Positions 47,641 through 55,495 of a stretch of DNA of 64,000 nt are shown in pieces. The DNA comes from Pyrobaculum islandicum DSM 4184. GTDB lineage: Archaea > Thermoproteota > Thermoprotei > Thermoproteales > Thermoproteaceae. The notes under the pieces were generated by a model, which saw only the letters and a list, made by a program, of their open reading frames with translations, made no database searches and had not been told where the DNA came from. The translations under genes were made by a program, and so were the position numbers. How positions within the stretch are numbered: the first letter of the stretch is position 1; every line of letters begins with the position of its first letter. The DNA is taken from the NCBI RefSeq assembly GCF_000015205.1, contig NC_008701.1, positions 1,243,436 to 1,307,435 of the forward strand, written 5' to 3'.

Positions 47641-48908
47641 CTCCTCGCCCACGCCCCCATTGGTAGCCAGGCTACCTCGGGCGTGGGGTCATCGGGCATG
47701 GGGGGCAACGGCACGGCCCCCTTCTCCAGTGCGCGCCTTTCGATGTTTATCGCCGCTACCACGTCCCTCCCCCACTCCCGCCCGCAGTGGGGGCAGAGGA
47801 GGTGTCTCGGGGCAGAGCCCCTCACAAGCCCCGCACCGCGGGCAGGAGGAAGAGGTTCCTCGCGGATTTACTTTCACAACCGGAATTCCCCTCTCCCTAG
47901 CTTTACGTATAATCTCTCTCAACATACTTCTAAATCCAGCTTTGTAGATTCTATCTCTGAGCTTTGGATCGTCAACGTCTTTGATCATGTTTCTTGGTGC
48001 ATTTTTTGGCAGATTTTCGACGGCGATGGCGGCGCCTAGCCTCTCCGCCTCTCTGACTACGAAATTGGCAATCTTCCTCCTAACGTCGTTCTTCTTGTTC
48101 AGCTCGTTCCTCTTAACGGCACGGCTCGCGTACCTATTCCCCTTCAGAGACTGCATGACCTCCCTTCGGGCATGGTAGCCAAGTGTGATATCTCTATCCC
48201 AGTCTCAAGAATGTACACCCTGTCCCCGGCCTTCACAGCCACGTTGTTCTCGTTGAGGTCGACGGCGATGATGCCCTTCGCCGGCCTCTCCTCCACAACC
48301 TTCTCGAAGACGAAGTAGACGTAGACCGCCCTCCTCTTTTCGTCCAGCCTAAGGCGCGGTTGCGACCTCAGCCTCCACCAGCCGTTGATGTGTCTCCAGA
48401 ACTGCTTGGTCGGCCAAAGCGGAATCGTGACCCACCCCCTGTGCGTCGACACCCTTACCGCCGTATAGCCCTCTGGCTTCCAGAGGATGTCGTCGAGCCA
48501 GATGCTGATTCTTTTCACTTCTGGCTTTTCCGTCTTCGCCCTACCCTCCCGCTTCAGCGTGAGGAAGCTCTTTACGCGTGTGGCTGCGTCCTGCGCTGCC
48601 GTGTAGATGTAGTGGGAGGGGAGGTCGGGGCGCCTTCTGCGTAGCTCTCCGTAGAGGGCTTTGCAGAGCGTGACGTGCCCCGTCACGCCGTGTTTAAAGC
48701 CGTATTCGACGAGGTGGACGACCAGCTCCCTATACCTCTCCTCCAGCTCTTTGATGTTTATCTTACGCCAGCTCAACCGCGGGCTGGGGACGGCGACGGC
48801 GTGCGTTATGATGTGTGCTTTTTTCTCGTCTTTCCTCTCTGCACTGTTCTTGTTGCGCCTCCGGCTACGCTTCTTCCGGCTCCCCTCTATACTATCCCCT
48901 GCTTCCAT
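47625..48908 (-). pseudogene. tnpB: tnpB (family II) with two frameshifts
   Basis: Second TnpB family of the window. Frame one (from 48908, 254 residues) has a basic N-terminus, the core, and RuvC-I IIAVDLNENNVAVKAGDRVY. At about 48150 an extra AT shifts the frame; frame two continues TLGYHARREVMQSLKGNRYA, RuvC-II AIAVENLPKNAPRNM and SSSCPRCGACEG. A second shift near 47835 leads to HLLCPHCGREWGRDVVAAIN (zinc ribbon and RuvC-III Asp) and the end PMGAWARRN. All catalytic residues exist but not in one frame. Joined, it would be about 425 residues. Right-end RNA sequence overlaps its 3' end. Confidence 0.8.
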
Positions 48909-49323
48909 AATAAAATATAGTCCACCGCATTGTGCTTTTCAGAATAACTCCTGTATGGCGTGCTTTTCTTCACCGAGGTGTTTACAGGAATTTTCAGCGA
49001 GTCCGCCGAACCCGCCGAAAATTACTGAAAAACCCCCGCTATAGAAAAGCATTCCATTCAGGAGGTTTCCTGAAAAAAGTTCGTCGGAAAAACGTGCCAA
49101 TTTTCAATTCTCTCACGTCACTGTAGTATGTATCCTCTAGGCTGAGGCGGCTTCATGCTACTGGCGATTCTGAGGGAAAGATACATAGCTGTATCCCCTT
49201 TGTGAACACGACCGCACTCCGCCACCCTAAAGGGCGGGGGCTTGTCGTTTTCAGCGCATGTGTTGCTGAGTTGGCTGAGATCTGGCGCTTCATCTACAGT
49301 TTAAGCGGCGCCGTCAATTTTCT
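48909..49323. other. Family II left flank and intergenic DNA
   Basis: Upstream of the tnpB start are short inverted repeats (for example GAATTTTCAGCGAG and CCGAAAATTACTG, 48992-49030) that may form the left end. At 49208-49245 a CCACCCTAAAGGGCGGGGGC unit, related to the right-end palindrome, is seen. No gene is supported before 49324. Confidence 0.45.
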
Positions 49324-49476
49324 ATGAAATACAGGACGGTCGTTTGGATTTCGAAACATCTGCCTCTGGAGGCTGAATACGGCGACGTGTCGCGGCTCGG
49401 CGCTGAGGTGAGGCTAGATCTCAGAGTGCCGTCGGCGCTTAAACCATATAAAAGCGCTCTTCAACACATTGTATGA
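49324..49476 (+). CDS. Small ORF coupled to the NTase gene
   Basis: 50 residues: MKYRTVVWISKHLPLEAEYG and RLGAEVRLDLRVPSALKPYK, mixed alpha/beta. TGA overlaps the ATG of the next gene (ATGA at 49473). A TTTAAGC element is about 25 bp upstream, but ATATAAAAG at 49446-49454, inside this ORF, could be an independent promoter of the NTase gene. It may be a real short gene or a fragment. Confidence 0.35.
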   Translation: MKYRTVVWISKHLPLEAEYGDVSRLGAEVRLDLRVPSALKPYKSALQHIV

Positions 49477-49991
49477 GTGAGCTGAGATTGCCGCCCAGCG
49501 TCAAGAGGGTCGTGGAGATATGCCGCTCCATGGGGTTTAAGGTATTTCTAATTGGGGCCCGGGCTTTGGAGTTCTACGGCGTGGTGAGGCACACAGCCGA
49601 TTGGGACTTGGCTATAGATCAACCGTTTACTGTAGAGGTGAGGGATAGGCTCACTGAAGCGTTGAGGGGGGCTGGCTACACTGTGCAGTGGAGGAAGTGG
49701 GGGCTGTACGTCGACGCAGCGGGCGTCCATATAGACATAAATTACGCGCCCCTTATACTAGACAACGACTTTATTTCTAGGTGTAGAGAGGTAGGGGGCG
49801 TCTTTATCCCATCCCCAGAGGATCTAGTTATCTTAAAGCTTGCCAGCGGCGAACGAAAAGACGTAGAGGACTTAAAGAGGCTTCTCAGACTGCCGCTCGA
49901 CTTATCTTACCTCAAAAAGAGGGCTCTCCAGGCGGGCCTGGATAAGGAGCTACAGAAGATTTGGCAGAGGGTGCATGGTACTCGCCTTTAG
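49473..49991 (+). CDS. Nucleotidyltransferase-fold protein (AbiEii/MNT-like)
   Basis: 172 residues. FLIGARALEFYGVVRHTADW with the following DLAID gives the G-x...T-x-DWDLA signature of the DUF1814/AbiEii and related nucleotidyltransferases, with two of the metal-binding acids. A third acid may be in VHIDINYAPL (about 88-97). PEDLVILKLASGERKDVEDL is a typical C-terminal helix motif of this group. Such proteins are often toxins or antitoxin-like modifiers in two-gene modules. Here the downstream gene overlaps by 17 bases, so they form a pair. Confidence 0.75.
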   Translation: MSELRLPPSVKRVVEICRSMGFKVFLIGARALEFYGVVRHTADWDLAIDQPFTVEVRDRLTEALRGAGYTVQWRKWGLYVDAAGVHIDINYAPLILDNDFISRCREVGGVFIPSPEDLVILKLASGERKDVEDLKRLLRLPLDLSYLKKRALQAGLDKELQKIWQRVHGTRL

Positions 49992-50424
49992 AGAAGGGGA
50001 GTGTCTGCTTTTCGGAGCTGTGAGGTTGTCAGCCGAGGCCGTATATGTCCTGGAGGGCTGTGCCCTGGCTGGCTGGTCCGCCCTCGCCGCCCATTTAGGT
50101 ACGGCGCTACCCCTTCCATTTCACCCCCCGTATCTCCAGTTCGTATGCCCGTCGCTCGACGCAGTTGTTGAGAGGGCTATGAAAACCTCGCTACGTGTCT
50201 GGAGGGGGCGGAGGCGCGTCTCCCTCGGCACCAGGCTGGGCAAGGAGGCCGAGGTAATTGAAGGATTCGTCACCGGTGAGCAGTTCCGCTGTGGGTTGTA
50301 TGTACAGCGGTGCGACGAGGCGGTTAGACACATTGCAACACACGGCCCCGGCTCGAAGTATCTAAAGCTGTTGCCGAGATACGTAGAGGAGGGCTTGTGC
50401 CTGCATAAAAGGCGTTCCGCATAG
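49975..50424 (+). CDS. Unknown partner of the NTase-fold protein
   Basis: 149 residues from ATG 49975, overlapping the NTase gene by 17 bases. Recognisable pattern: EGCALAGWSALAAHLGTALP (hydrophobic helix), then VWRGRRRVSLGTRLGKEAEV (basic) and CGLYVQRCDEAVRHIATHGP. No known family was recognised. The tight coupling to a nucleotidyltransferase suggests a two-component unit, maybe toxin-antitoxin or defence, in a region full of mobile DNA. This is inference from gene order. Confidence 0.5.
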   Translation: MVLAFREGECLLFGAVRLSAEAVYVLEGCALAGWSALAAHLGTALPLPFHPPYLQFVCPSLDAVVERAMKTSLRVWRGRRRVSLGTRLGKEAEVIEGFVTGEQFRCGLYVQRCDEAVRHIATHGPGSKYLKLLPRYVEEGLCLHKRRSA

Positions 50425-50559
50425 GTTAACGCTGGACGTACCAACTAGGGTAGGTACGGGGCACATCCGCTTGAGGCTCTTTAGGTCTCATACGTGATGG
50501 CGGACTGGACGTGGGGGAATTTTAAAAGGGATCCGCAGAGGCTCCTCTACGGCGTTTAA

Positions 50560-50760
50560 GCAGTTCTTACTCCAAACAGTGTTTCCCATTGTGCTTGTGG
50601 TGACGCCGCTTGTTTCGAAGAGGGTGGAACATTGAGCTGTTTTTCATCGCCGTGAGTACCGCCGGCGTGTCTCTGGCGGGTTTGTGGAGCTGGGAGCTTC
50701 TCAAAGAGGCGCTTCCCCACCCAGTAGCCGTCATACCGAGAATCGCCGAATTCCTGAAAT
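50560..50760 (+). pseudogene. DUF1646 transporter remnant
   Basis: Encodes TVFPIVLVVTPLVSKRVEH in one frame, then after a stop/frameshift ELFFIAVSTAGVSLAGLWSW and ELLKEALPHPVAVIP. These match residues 6-60 of the intact transporter at 35459 (VVFLVLLVALPLASRRVEHN, ELFFLGVGVVAASVGGVWSL, HLLEEALLHPVAVY). Everything after the second segment is missing. An end repeat follows at 50860. Between 50425 and 50560 nothing was recognised. Confidence 0.75.
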
Positions 50761-50859
50761 CGCCTCGACGAGAAAAAACGCGTCGTTTAAATCCCGAAAC
50801 AGTGTGCACTGGAATCGGTGGAGACACATCCTATCGCCGTAGTATACATAGCCCACCTC

Positions 50860-50890
50860 CCCGCCCTAAAGGGCGAGGCTTTCGGTTGTA
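50860..50890. repeat. CGCCCTAAAGGGCG end repeat
   Basis: CCCGCCCTAAAGGGCGAGGC then TTTCGGTTGTAA. Same unit as at 35399-35427 and in part at 53100-53121. Solo element end with no attached gene. Confidence 0.7.
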
Positions 50891-51101
50891 AAGAGACAGA
50901 TCCCTATCTCTGAGAACCTTTTTGAATCTCTCGTCTCACAACTACGTCTGACGATCCCGCGCCCGGGGCGGCCTGGCTACTGATGAAAGCGTGGACGAGG
51001 AGAAGCCCCGCGCAATTGCTACTATGCTTTAAGTATGTGTATAATAGTGGAATTGTTGTAAAATAACCGACGGATTTTTAAAGCGGTGGGTAGAGATGGG
51101 C

Positions 51102-51272
51102 ATGACAAAGCAAAAGTTGAAGTTCTACGATATTAAGGCGAAGCAGGCGTTTGAGACTGATCAGTATGAGGTTGTTGAGAAGCAGACTGCCCGCGGGCCG
51201 ATGTTATTTGCAGTAGCAAAATCCCCATACACAGGAATAAAAGTCTACAGACTAATCGGCAAAAAGAAATAA
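51102..51272 (+). CDS. CC1-like small chromatin protein
   Basis: 56 residues from ATG 51102 (another ATG two codons earlier, 51096). It is Lys-rich: MTKQKLKFYDIKAKQAFETD, then YEVVEKQTARGPMLFAVAKS and YTGIKVYRLIGKKK. It resembles the 6-kDa crenarchaeal DNA-binding protein CC1 known from Thermoproteales. It would bind DNA without strict sequence preference and help to package the chromosome. A TATA-like TTTTTAAAG lies 20-25 bp upstream. A C6T6 run after the stop (51281-51294) could end transcription. Too short for many gene finders. Confidence 0.65.
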   Translation: MTKQKLKFYDIKAKQAFETDQYEVVEKQTARGPMLFAVAKSPYTGIKVYRLIGKKK

Positions 51273-51297
51273 AAACAAAACACCCCCCTTTTTTCCT

Positions 51298-51573
51298 GTG
51301 ATTGATATTGTTTTAGGCTCTCCGACAAAGATAAAGATAATTCTAACCTTGTGGCGCTATGGCGAGATGAATGTATCAGAGCTTGTAAGACGTATGGGGT
51401 CTGCCCAGAGAGCTACTGTAGGACAATTAGAGCAATTAGTCCGCTACGGCGTTGTCGAAGTTAGATACATTGGTAGGATTAAGCTTTATAAACTATCTCG
51501 CGACCCCGCTATACAACATTTGGCAGAAGTTCTCGCAACTGTTGACCAAGCGCTTGCAGATACTACACACTAG
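51298..51573 (+). CDS. Winged-helix transcription regulator (ArsR-like)
   Basis: 91 residues from GTG 51298. IDIVLGSPTKIKIILTLWRY, NVSELVRRMGSAQRATVGQL (helix-turn-helix) and YGVVEVRYIGRIKLYKLS (wing) match small archaeal ArsR/MarR-type regulators. It lies 25 bases after the CC1-like gene on the same strand, so it may be co-transcribed. The ligand and targets are unknown. A degraded tnpB begins right after the stop on the other strand. Confidence 0.7.
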   Translation: MIDIVLGSPTKIKIILTLWRYGEMNVSELVRRMGSAQRATVGQLEQLVRYGVVEVRYIGRIKLYKLSRDPAIQHLAEVLATVDQALADTTH

Positions 51574-51595
51574 GCCATCTAACTGCGTCTCTGTT

Positions 51596-52187
51596 TTATC
51601 TCACCGCGGGCTATATGAAACATCAGGGCAATATACAGGTTGCCGTAAGTAGGATCCTCCTTATCGTCTCTCTTCTCAACGCCGAGAAACGCCAGCTTAA
51701 GATTGGCGCCCTCCTCCAACCTCCGCCTAATCCAGGCGATGTCGCTCTTCTTCAATTTTACAACAAACGGCAGTATGCCCAACTTCCGCACTCTGAGGAC
51801 GCCACTCTTTAGGTCGACAAAGACCGCCTTATTCGTATCTCTTTCGTCCTCAATTCTCAACTGAATGTTTAACGGAATCGATCTGTGGAACACGACATCG
51901 CGCCAAAACACTTTGGCTTAATTTGCGAAATACTTCCTAAGACCGTACTTGGGGAACGCCTCTTCGATAATCCGCCGTGCCAGCTCCCGCCTGTCTGGCG
52001 TGAGGAGTCTGCCCAACTCATTCAGCGTGAGTCTGGGCTCCTCTTGTCCCGTGATTTCTTTGAGCAATGTTTTGACGTACTTCTCTGCGGCCAGATGTAT
52101 CCTCACGGCGAGGTCTAGGACGTCCGGCCGCTCCTCGACCAACCGCCAAGGGATTCTGATCTTCAGTGTCCTGTAGACTTGGCTCAT
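51596..52187 (-). pseudogene. tnpB (family I) with internal stop and lost C-terminus
   Basis: Starts at ATG 52187 (MSQVYRTLKIRIPWR) and follows the paralogues. An in-frame TAA at 51918 replaces the codon after KYFAN; the same frame continues AKVFWRDVVFHRSIPLNIQL and on to LAFLGVEKRDDKEDPTYGNL. Similarity ends after YIALMF, just before RuvC-I. A nonsense mutation plus a deletion of the catalytic half make it inactive. Confidence 0.85.
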
Positions 52188-52226
52188 ATGCGTACAAGGC
52201 GTGAGGGAGAAAAGCTTTGAAACACT

Positions 52227-52295
52227 CTTTCTGCTCTTTCGACTCACCTGCTTGACAGCGACGCTGTCAGACAAGTGAACCGAGGGAGTAGAAAG
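52227..52295 (-). repeat. Left-end hairpin, copy 2
   Basis: CTTTCTGCTC...CACCTGCTTGACAGCG pairs with CGCTGTCAGACAAGTG...GAGTAGAAAG, a long hairpin 40 bases upstream of the broken tnpB at 52187. Homologous to 41785-41857 and 15212-15280. Confidence 0.7.
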
Positions 52296-52344
52296 TATTA
52301 AAGAGGTTGATGGGAGATTGCGTTGTTTAGAGGTGTAGACGGGT

Positions 52345-52545
52345 TAAGAAACGGGTTTACGGCGGTTATCGTCGCCAACGCCATGATGGGTATCGCCAGT
52401 GGGAGGACAGCTTGAGGTGGCAACAAAGGCCCCTCTATGGCGCCGGTTCAACCACGCCGGCACGGCTGGACCCCCGCGCTCCGTATCAGCGGACGCGTCC
52501 CGAGCCCCCCGGGGAAGGCCGGCGTCACAAAGGGGAGTCAGAGTG
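52345..52545 (+). ncRNA. omega-RNA-like right end, family I copy g, with membrane-protein scrap
   Basis: 52345-52400 reads TAVIVANAMMGIASGRTA, like the remnant at 11400. From about 52430 a GC-rich stretch ends CCCCCGGGGAAGGCCGGCGT...AAAGGGGAGTC, as in copies e and f. The end overlaps the last codons of the Nudix gene. Confidence 0.5.
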
Positions 52546-53055
52546 GAGTAGCCCTCTTCTCCAGGCGGTGAGTGCCGCAACTATTGTCTTCCCGTCTTTT
52601 ATCTCTCCGCCGTCTATCATACGCAATAGCTCGATTGGTTCCACTTTTACAACTTCCATATCTACCTCCCCTGGGTCGCGTGCGCCGACGCCGACGTACT
52701 CTAGGGCGTTTGTGTAGTAGATTTTTATCAGCTCGTTAGACACGCCTGGTGTTGGGTAGAAGTCTATTAGGTGTTCTAACTTCAGCGGTCTGTAGCCAGT
52801 TTCCTCTATCATTTCTCTCACGGCGGCCTCTAGCGGGTCTTCCCCCAGCTCCAGCGTCCCCGCGGGCACCTCCAGCGTCCACTGGCCCAACGCCCCCCGG
52901 AACTGTTTAACTAACAGCACCTTGCCGCCGTCGATAGCCAACACCGCGACCGCCCCCGGGTGGACGAGGTACTCGCCCCATACAATGCGGCCGCCGACCC
53001 GCCTAGCCCTTTTCACAAGCACAAACTTCCTCCCCCTATAGATCACCTCCTCCAT
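52525..53055 (-). CDS. Nudix hydrolase, ADP-ribose pyrophosphatase-like
   Basis: 176 residues. EEVIYRGRKFVLVKRARRVG at the N-terminus, VLLVKQFRGALGQWTLEVPA and the Nudix box GTLELGED...REMIEETGY are typical of ADP-ribose pyrophosphatases (product ribose-5-phosphate plus AMP). Pro in YPTPGVSNE supports ADP-ribose specificity. The last residues (HSDSPL) and the stop codon are encoded by the right end of a family-I element, so the native C-terminus has been replaced by a few codons. The core appears intact. Confidence 0.85.
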   Translation of the reverse strand: MEEVIYRGRKFVLVKRARRVGGRIVWGEYLVHPGAVAVLAIDGGKVLLVKQFRGALGQWTLEVPAGTLELGEDPLEAAVREMIEETGYRPLKLEHLIDFYPTPGVSNELIKIYYTNALEYVGVGARDPGEVDMEVVKVEPIELLRMIDGGEIKDGKTIVAALTAWRRGLLHSDSPL

Positions 53056-53099
53056 AGCACACCGTCAGCAACGTTATAAAAGCTTTGATGAGTTACTTG

Positions 53100-53121
53100 A
53101 AGGGCAAGACTTTCGGTTGTA
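53100..53121. repeat. Truncated end repeat
   Basis: AAGGGCAAGACTTTCGGTTG, the second half of the unit at 50860-50890 with one change. It lies 45 bases upstream of the Nudix gene. Confidence 0.5.
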
Positions 53122-53237
53122 ACGTAGAAGTCTACACAGCTGAGGGGCTACGGTTTTCTACATTGAAAAAGTTTAATGAGGTTAGCACTTTTGTGGATAT
53201 AGGGCGTGAAAGACTGTCAAAACCTAACGACCCGAGG

Positions 53238-53335
53238 GCACTCCGGCGCCTCCACTGCGGGTAGAAGGGGCAGGGACATTGCGGCTGTGATAAACATCGC
53301 AAGGCGCGCGTTCACAGAACTACTCAAGGAGTGTC
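53238..53335 (+). pseudogene. tnpB zinc-ribbon/RuvC-III fragment (family II)
   Basis: Encodes LHCGRRGRDIAAVINIARRA, matching CPHCGREWGRDVVAAINIER of the family-II TnpB, with the RuvC-III Asp. No other part of the gene is present nearby. It runs directly into a family-I right-end piece in the opposite orientation (53331-53372). Confidence 0.65.
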
Positions 53336-53372
53336 CCCCTATCTTTTTCTTGGCCCCTCCCTGGGGGACGTC
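53331..53372 (-). ncRNA. Tip of a family I right end
   Basis: The complement of GTCCCCCAGGGAGGGGCCAA then GAAAGAGATAGGGGGACA, identical apart from one base to the last 40 bases of copy d (17808-17847). Only the tip remains. Confidence 0.7.
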
Positions 53373-53378
53373 CATAGC

Positions 53379-53930
53379 CTATTTAAGACCCCTCTTTACC
53401 TCCTCCAAAGCCCTTTCCAAGTCCTCTCCCCACTTGACCCTTGTCTTCAGGGCTTCCACCTGCCTGGCCAGCTCGCGCAACAGCGCCACAACGTCTCTCG
53501 CCGCCTCCTCCCTAGACGTGTACTTCGAGAGGGCGCCGTCTGGGTCCGGCCCGTGGTACTGATAGTCGTGGAGATCAAGAGCCTTGTCCACAACAAAAGA
53601 CAAGCCGACATGCCCCACGTCTTCGAGCATCTGTGAGAGCTTCTTCATCTTGGTTGTGGGGAGGCGGGGGACTGCCGTGGACTTCAGCCAGCGCCTCTCC
53701 TCCTCGCTCTTGGCTACGGCCTTTAGCTTCTCGAACTCAAGCCTCATGAGGGCCGCCATATACGCCCTCCACGCCTGAAAGGCCTTCCCAGCCGCATTCC
53801 TCACAAGACCACGCCGTAGGAACTCCAGCGCAAGCCCAGCCTCCACAAGAGCCTCAAGAAGACGCGCCGTAATGTACCCCTCGTCGGTAGGCTTAGGCAG
53901 AGGCCTCTCTAAAAACTCGGTAGACACCAT
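53379..53930 (-). CDS. PaREP1/PaREP8-like family protein
   Basis: 183 residues, all-alpha: EFLERPLPKPTDEGYITARL, LEALVEAGLALEFLRRGLVR, NAAGKAFQAWRAYMAALMRL and DLHDYQYHGPDPDGALSKYT. These resemble a Pyrobaculum multi-copy family related to PaREP1, with a HEPN-like arrangement of helices. Role unknown. A TATA-like TTTAAAAACTCG lies about 15-25 bp before ATG 53930. It sits between tnpB remnants, as PaREP genes often lie in variable DNA. Confidence 0.65.
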   Translation of the reverse strand: MVSTEFLERPLPKPTDEGYITARLLEALVEAGLALEFLRRGLVRNAAGKAFQAWRAYMAALMRLEFEKLKAVAKSEEERRWLKSTAVPRLPTTKMKKLSQMLEDVGHVGLSFVVDKALDLHDYQYHGPDPDGALSKYTSREEAARDVVALLRELARQVEALKTRVKWGEDLERALEEVKRGLK

Positions 53931-54084
53931 GTAAAATCACGAGTTTTTAAATAACTTTCACACATCCGCTAAGATTCTATAGTGTTTTGTGTCTTCTCTG
54001 TAGGCGAGATGTATGTCTTCTGTGATTGCTAACATTGGCTTATGGCTGTTCTAGGTTTTTCTCATGGCCTTTCTATACAGGGGG

Positions 54085-54390
54085 TGTCTGCCAGACGAGA
54101 CGTTTGCCCTAGCGTTGGGTATTTTTCAAGCGGCGGTTTTAGCCAATATCAACGGTATGTTGTCTCTGAGGTCGGTAGAGCCACAGGTGGGGGCAATACA
54201 TTACGCGATCCCTCTCCCATCTTGGCTTCACAACGGGGACATACGCGACTATATTGCCGTACCACTGCGCCAACTCCTTTAGTCTCCTCCACAACAATCT
54301 AAGGAGATGTTTCTTTCTCCACCTGCTCTCTTCTAAGCTCTAGATGGCTCTCGTCTTCTATTGTGTTGACCACGACGGCGGCTGTTGGCA
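54085..54390 (-). pseudogene. tnpB C-terminal fragment (family I)
   Basis: In minus orientation TIEDESHLELRREQVE-like sequence is followed by a VCPRCEAKM zinc-ribbon half and a broken YCPHLWLY region. Several frameshifts are present. It matches the RuvC-II to zinc-ribbon part of the intact copies. The tail and right end are lost. Confidence 0.65.
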
Positions 54391-54450
54391 TATAAGATAA
54401 TTGACGAAGTGAAACATGGTCTTGGTAAATACTTCATTAAAGCATGTTAA
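54388..54450 (+). pseudogene. tnpB N-terminal scrap in opposite orientation
   Basis: KIIDEVKHGLGKYFIKAC then stop, matching KIIDEVFPKYGLGRYFVKQ of the intact TnpB (about residues 70-90). It lies head to head with the C-terminal fragment at 54085-54390, so at least one inversion has taken place. Between 53931 and 54085 and from 54451 to 54499 nothing else was recognised. Confidence 0.55.
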
Positions 54451-54499
54451 ATTCTCTAAGCCAGACCATAGAGTGATAAGACTTACACATCAACGAATG

Positions 54500-55495
54500 T
54501 TAAGAAGACGAGACGTCGGTAGCCAATTTATTTATGTACTTATCACAGAGAATCCCCCTGGTTAGACATAGATATTTGTCAAGGTTTGCAGTAATTTTCT
54601 CATTGCGGTATTTTAAAAGACGTTTAAGAGCCTCGCTTTTGACGTTTCTCCAGTTTTCGCCTTGGGGTATCTCGAGCTTTACTCTAATAATGACGTAGTC
54701 TTTATCGCTTTGTTCTGTAAAATCTATCGCAACTATATTGAAACCTCTTAAAACCTCTCTCACCTCCTCCTCTAGCTTATCTATATCAATAACCGAGAGA
54801 GGTAGCTCAACTCTCACAAATACAACCTGCCGCTCGCTCCACTTCGGCGTGTAGTCCACAATGCCGGAGCTTAGGAGAATCATATTTGGCACCCGTAGCT
54901 CATATCCTGTGTCTAGGAGCAATGTGGTATACATCAAGCCTATTTCTGCCACTCTGCCTTTAAAGCCGGGCACCACGTAGTCAGGAGAGAAATACTTATA
55001 GGACGGGAGAAAAGCAATGTAATATGGTATTTGTGATGCAGCTATCCTCACTGTATCTCCTACCTCTACAAACCGGGTTGTTAATATGATAATACCCGCA
55101 AAGAGGTTTCCCAAGACCGGCTGTAACGCTAAGCCGAGAACTAAACCAGTGACTGTGCCGCCGAGTAGAGCCAACTCTGCGCCCAGCTTGGAGAAAGATG
55201 CTACGTAAAGGACTACTGCTATTATGCCGACGATTTTTAAAACATTACCAATTGCAAACGCCTTTTCTCTCAGAGTTTCTCTAAAGTATAGAATTACCGC
55301 ATTGCCGGCTACGTTAACTCCTGTGGCTCCTGCGAAGAGAATTATAACAGACTTTAGGAGATCTAACTGCTCTTGGCTCAGTCCTATCCCAAAGAGAGGG
55401 AGTAGTACCTTGGCGGCGTAGTAGATATTTACCGCTACTATGCCGATTAGTATAAGTTTAGAAAGAGCTAGTACGACTATTTTATTTTTTCTCAC
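54500..55495 (-). CDS. MscS-family mechanosensitive channel
   Basis: 331 residues. Four hydrophobic segments lie at about 8-30, 45-70, 82-102 and 105-150; the last is the pore helix with GLVLGLALQPVLGNLFAGII, followed by the MscS beta domain RFVEVGDTVRI and VAEIGLMYTTLL. The C-terminal alpha/beta domain starts with RVELPLSVIDIDKLEEEVRE. It opens when membrane tension rises. The start overlaps the stop of the M42 peptidase gene by 4 bases, which is unexpected by function; co-transcription is likely. Confidence 0.88.
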   Translation of the reverse strand: MRKNKIVVLALSKLILIGIVAVNIYYAAKVLLPLFGIGLSQEQLDLLKSVIILFAGATGVNVAGNAVILYFRETLREKAFAIGNVLKIVGIIAVVLYVASFSKLGAELALLGGTVTGLVLGLALQPVLGNLFAGIIILTTRFVEVGDTVRIAASQIPYYIAFLPSYKYFSPDYVVPGFKGRVAEIGLMYTTLLLDTGYELRVPNMILLSSGIVDYTPKWSERQVVFVRVELPLSVIDIDKLEEEVREVLRGFNIVAIDFTEQSDKDYVIIRVKLEIPQGENWRNVKSEALKRLLKYRNEKITANLDKYLCLTRGILCDKYINKLATDVSSS

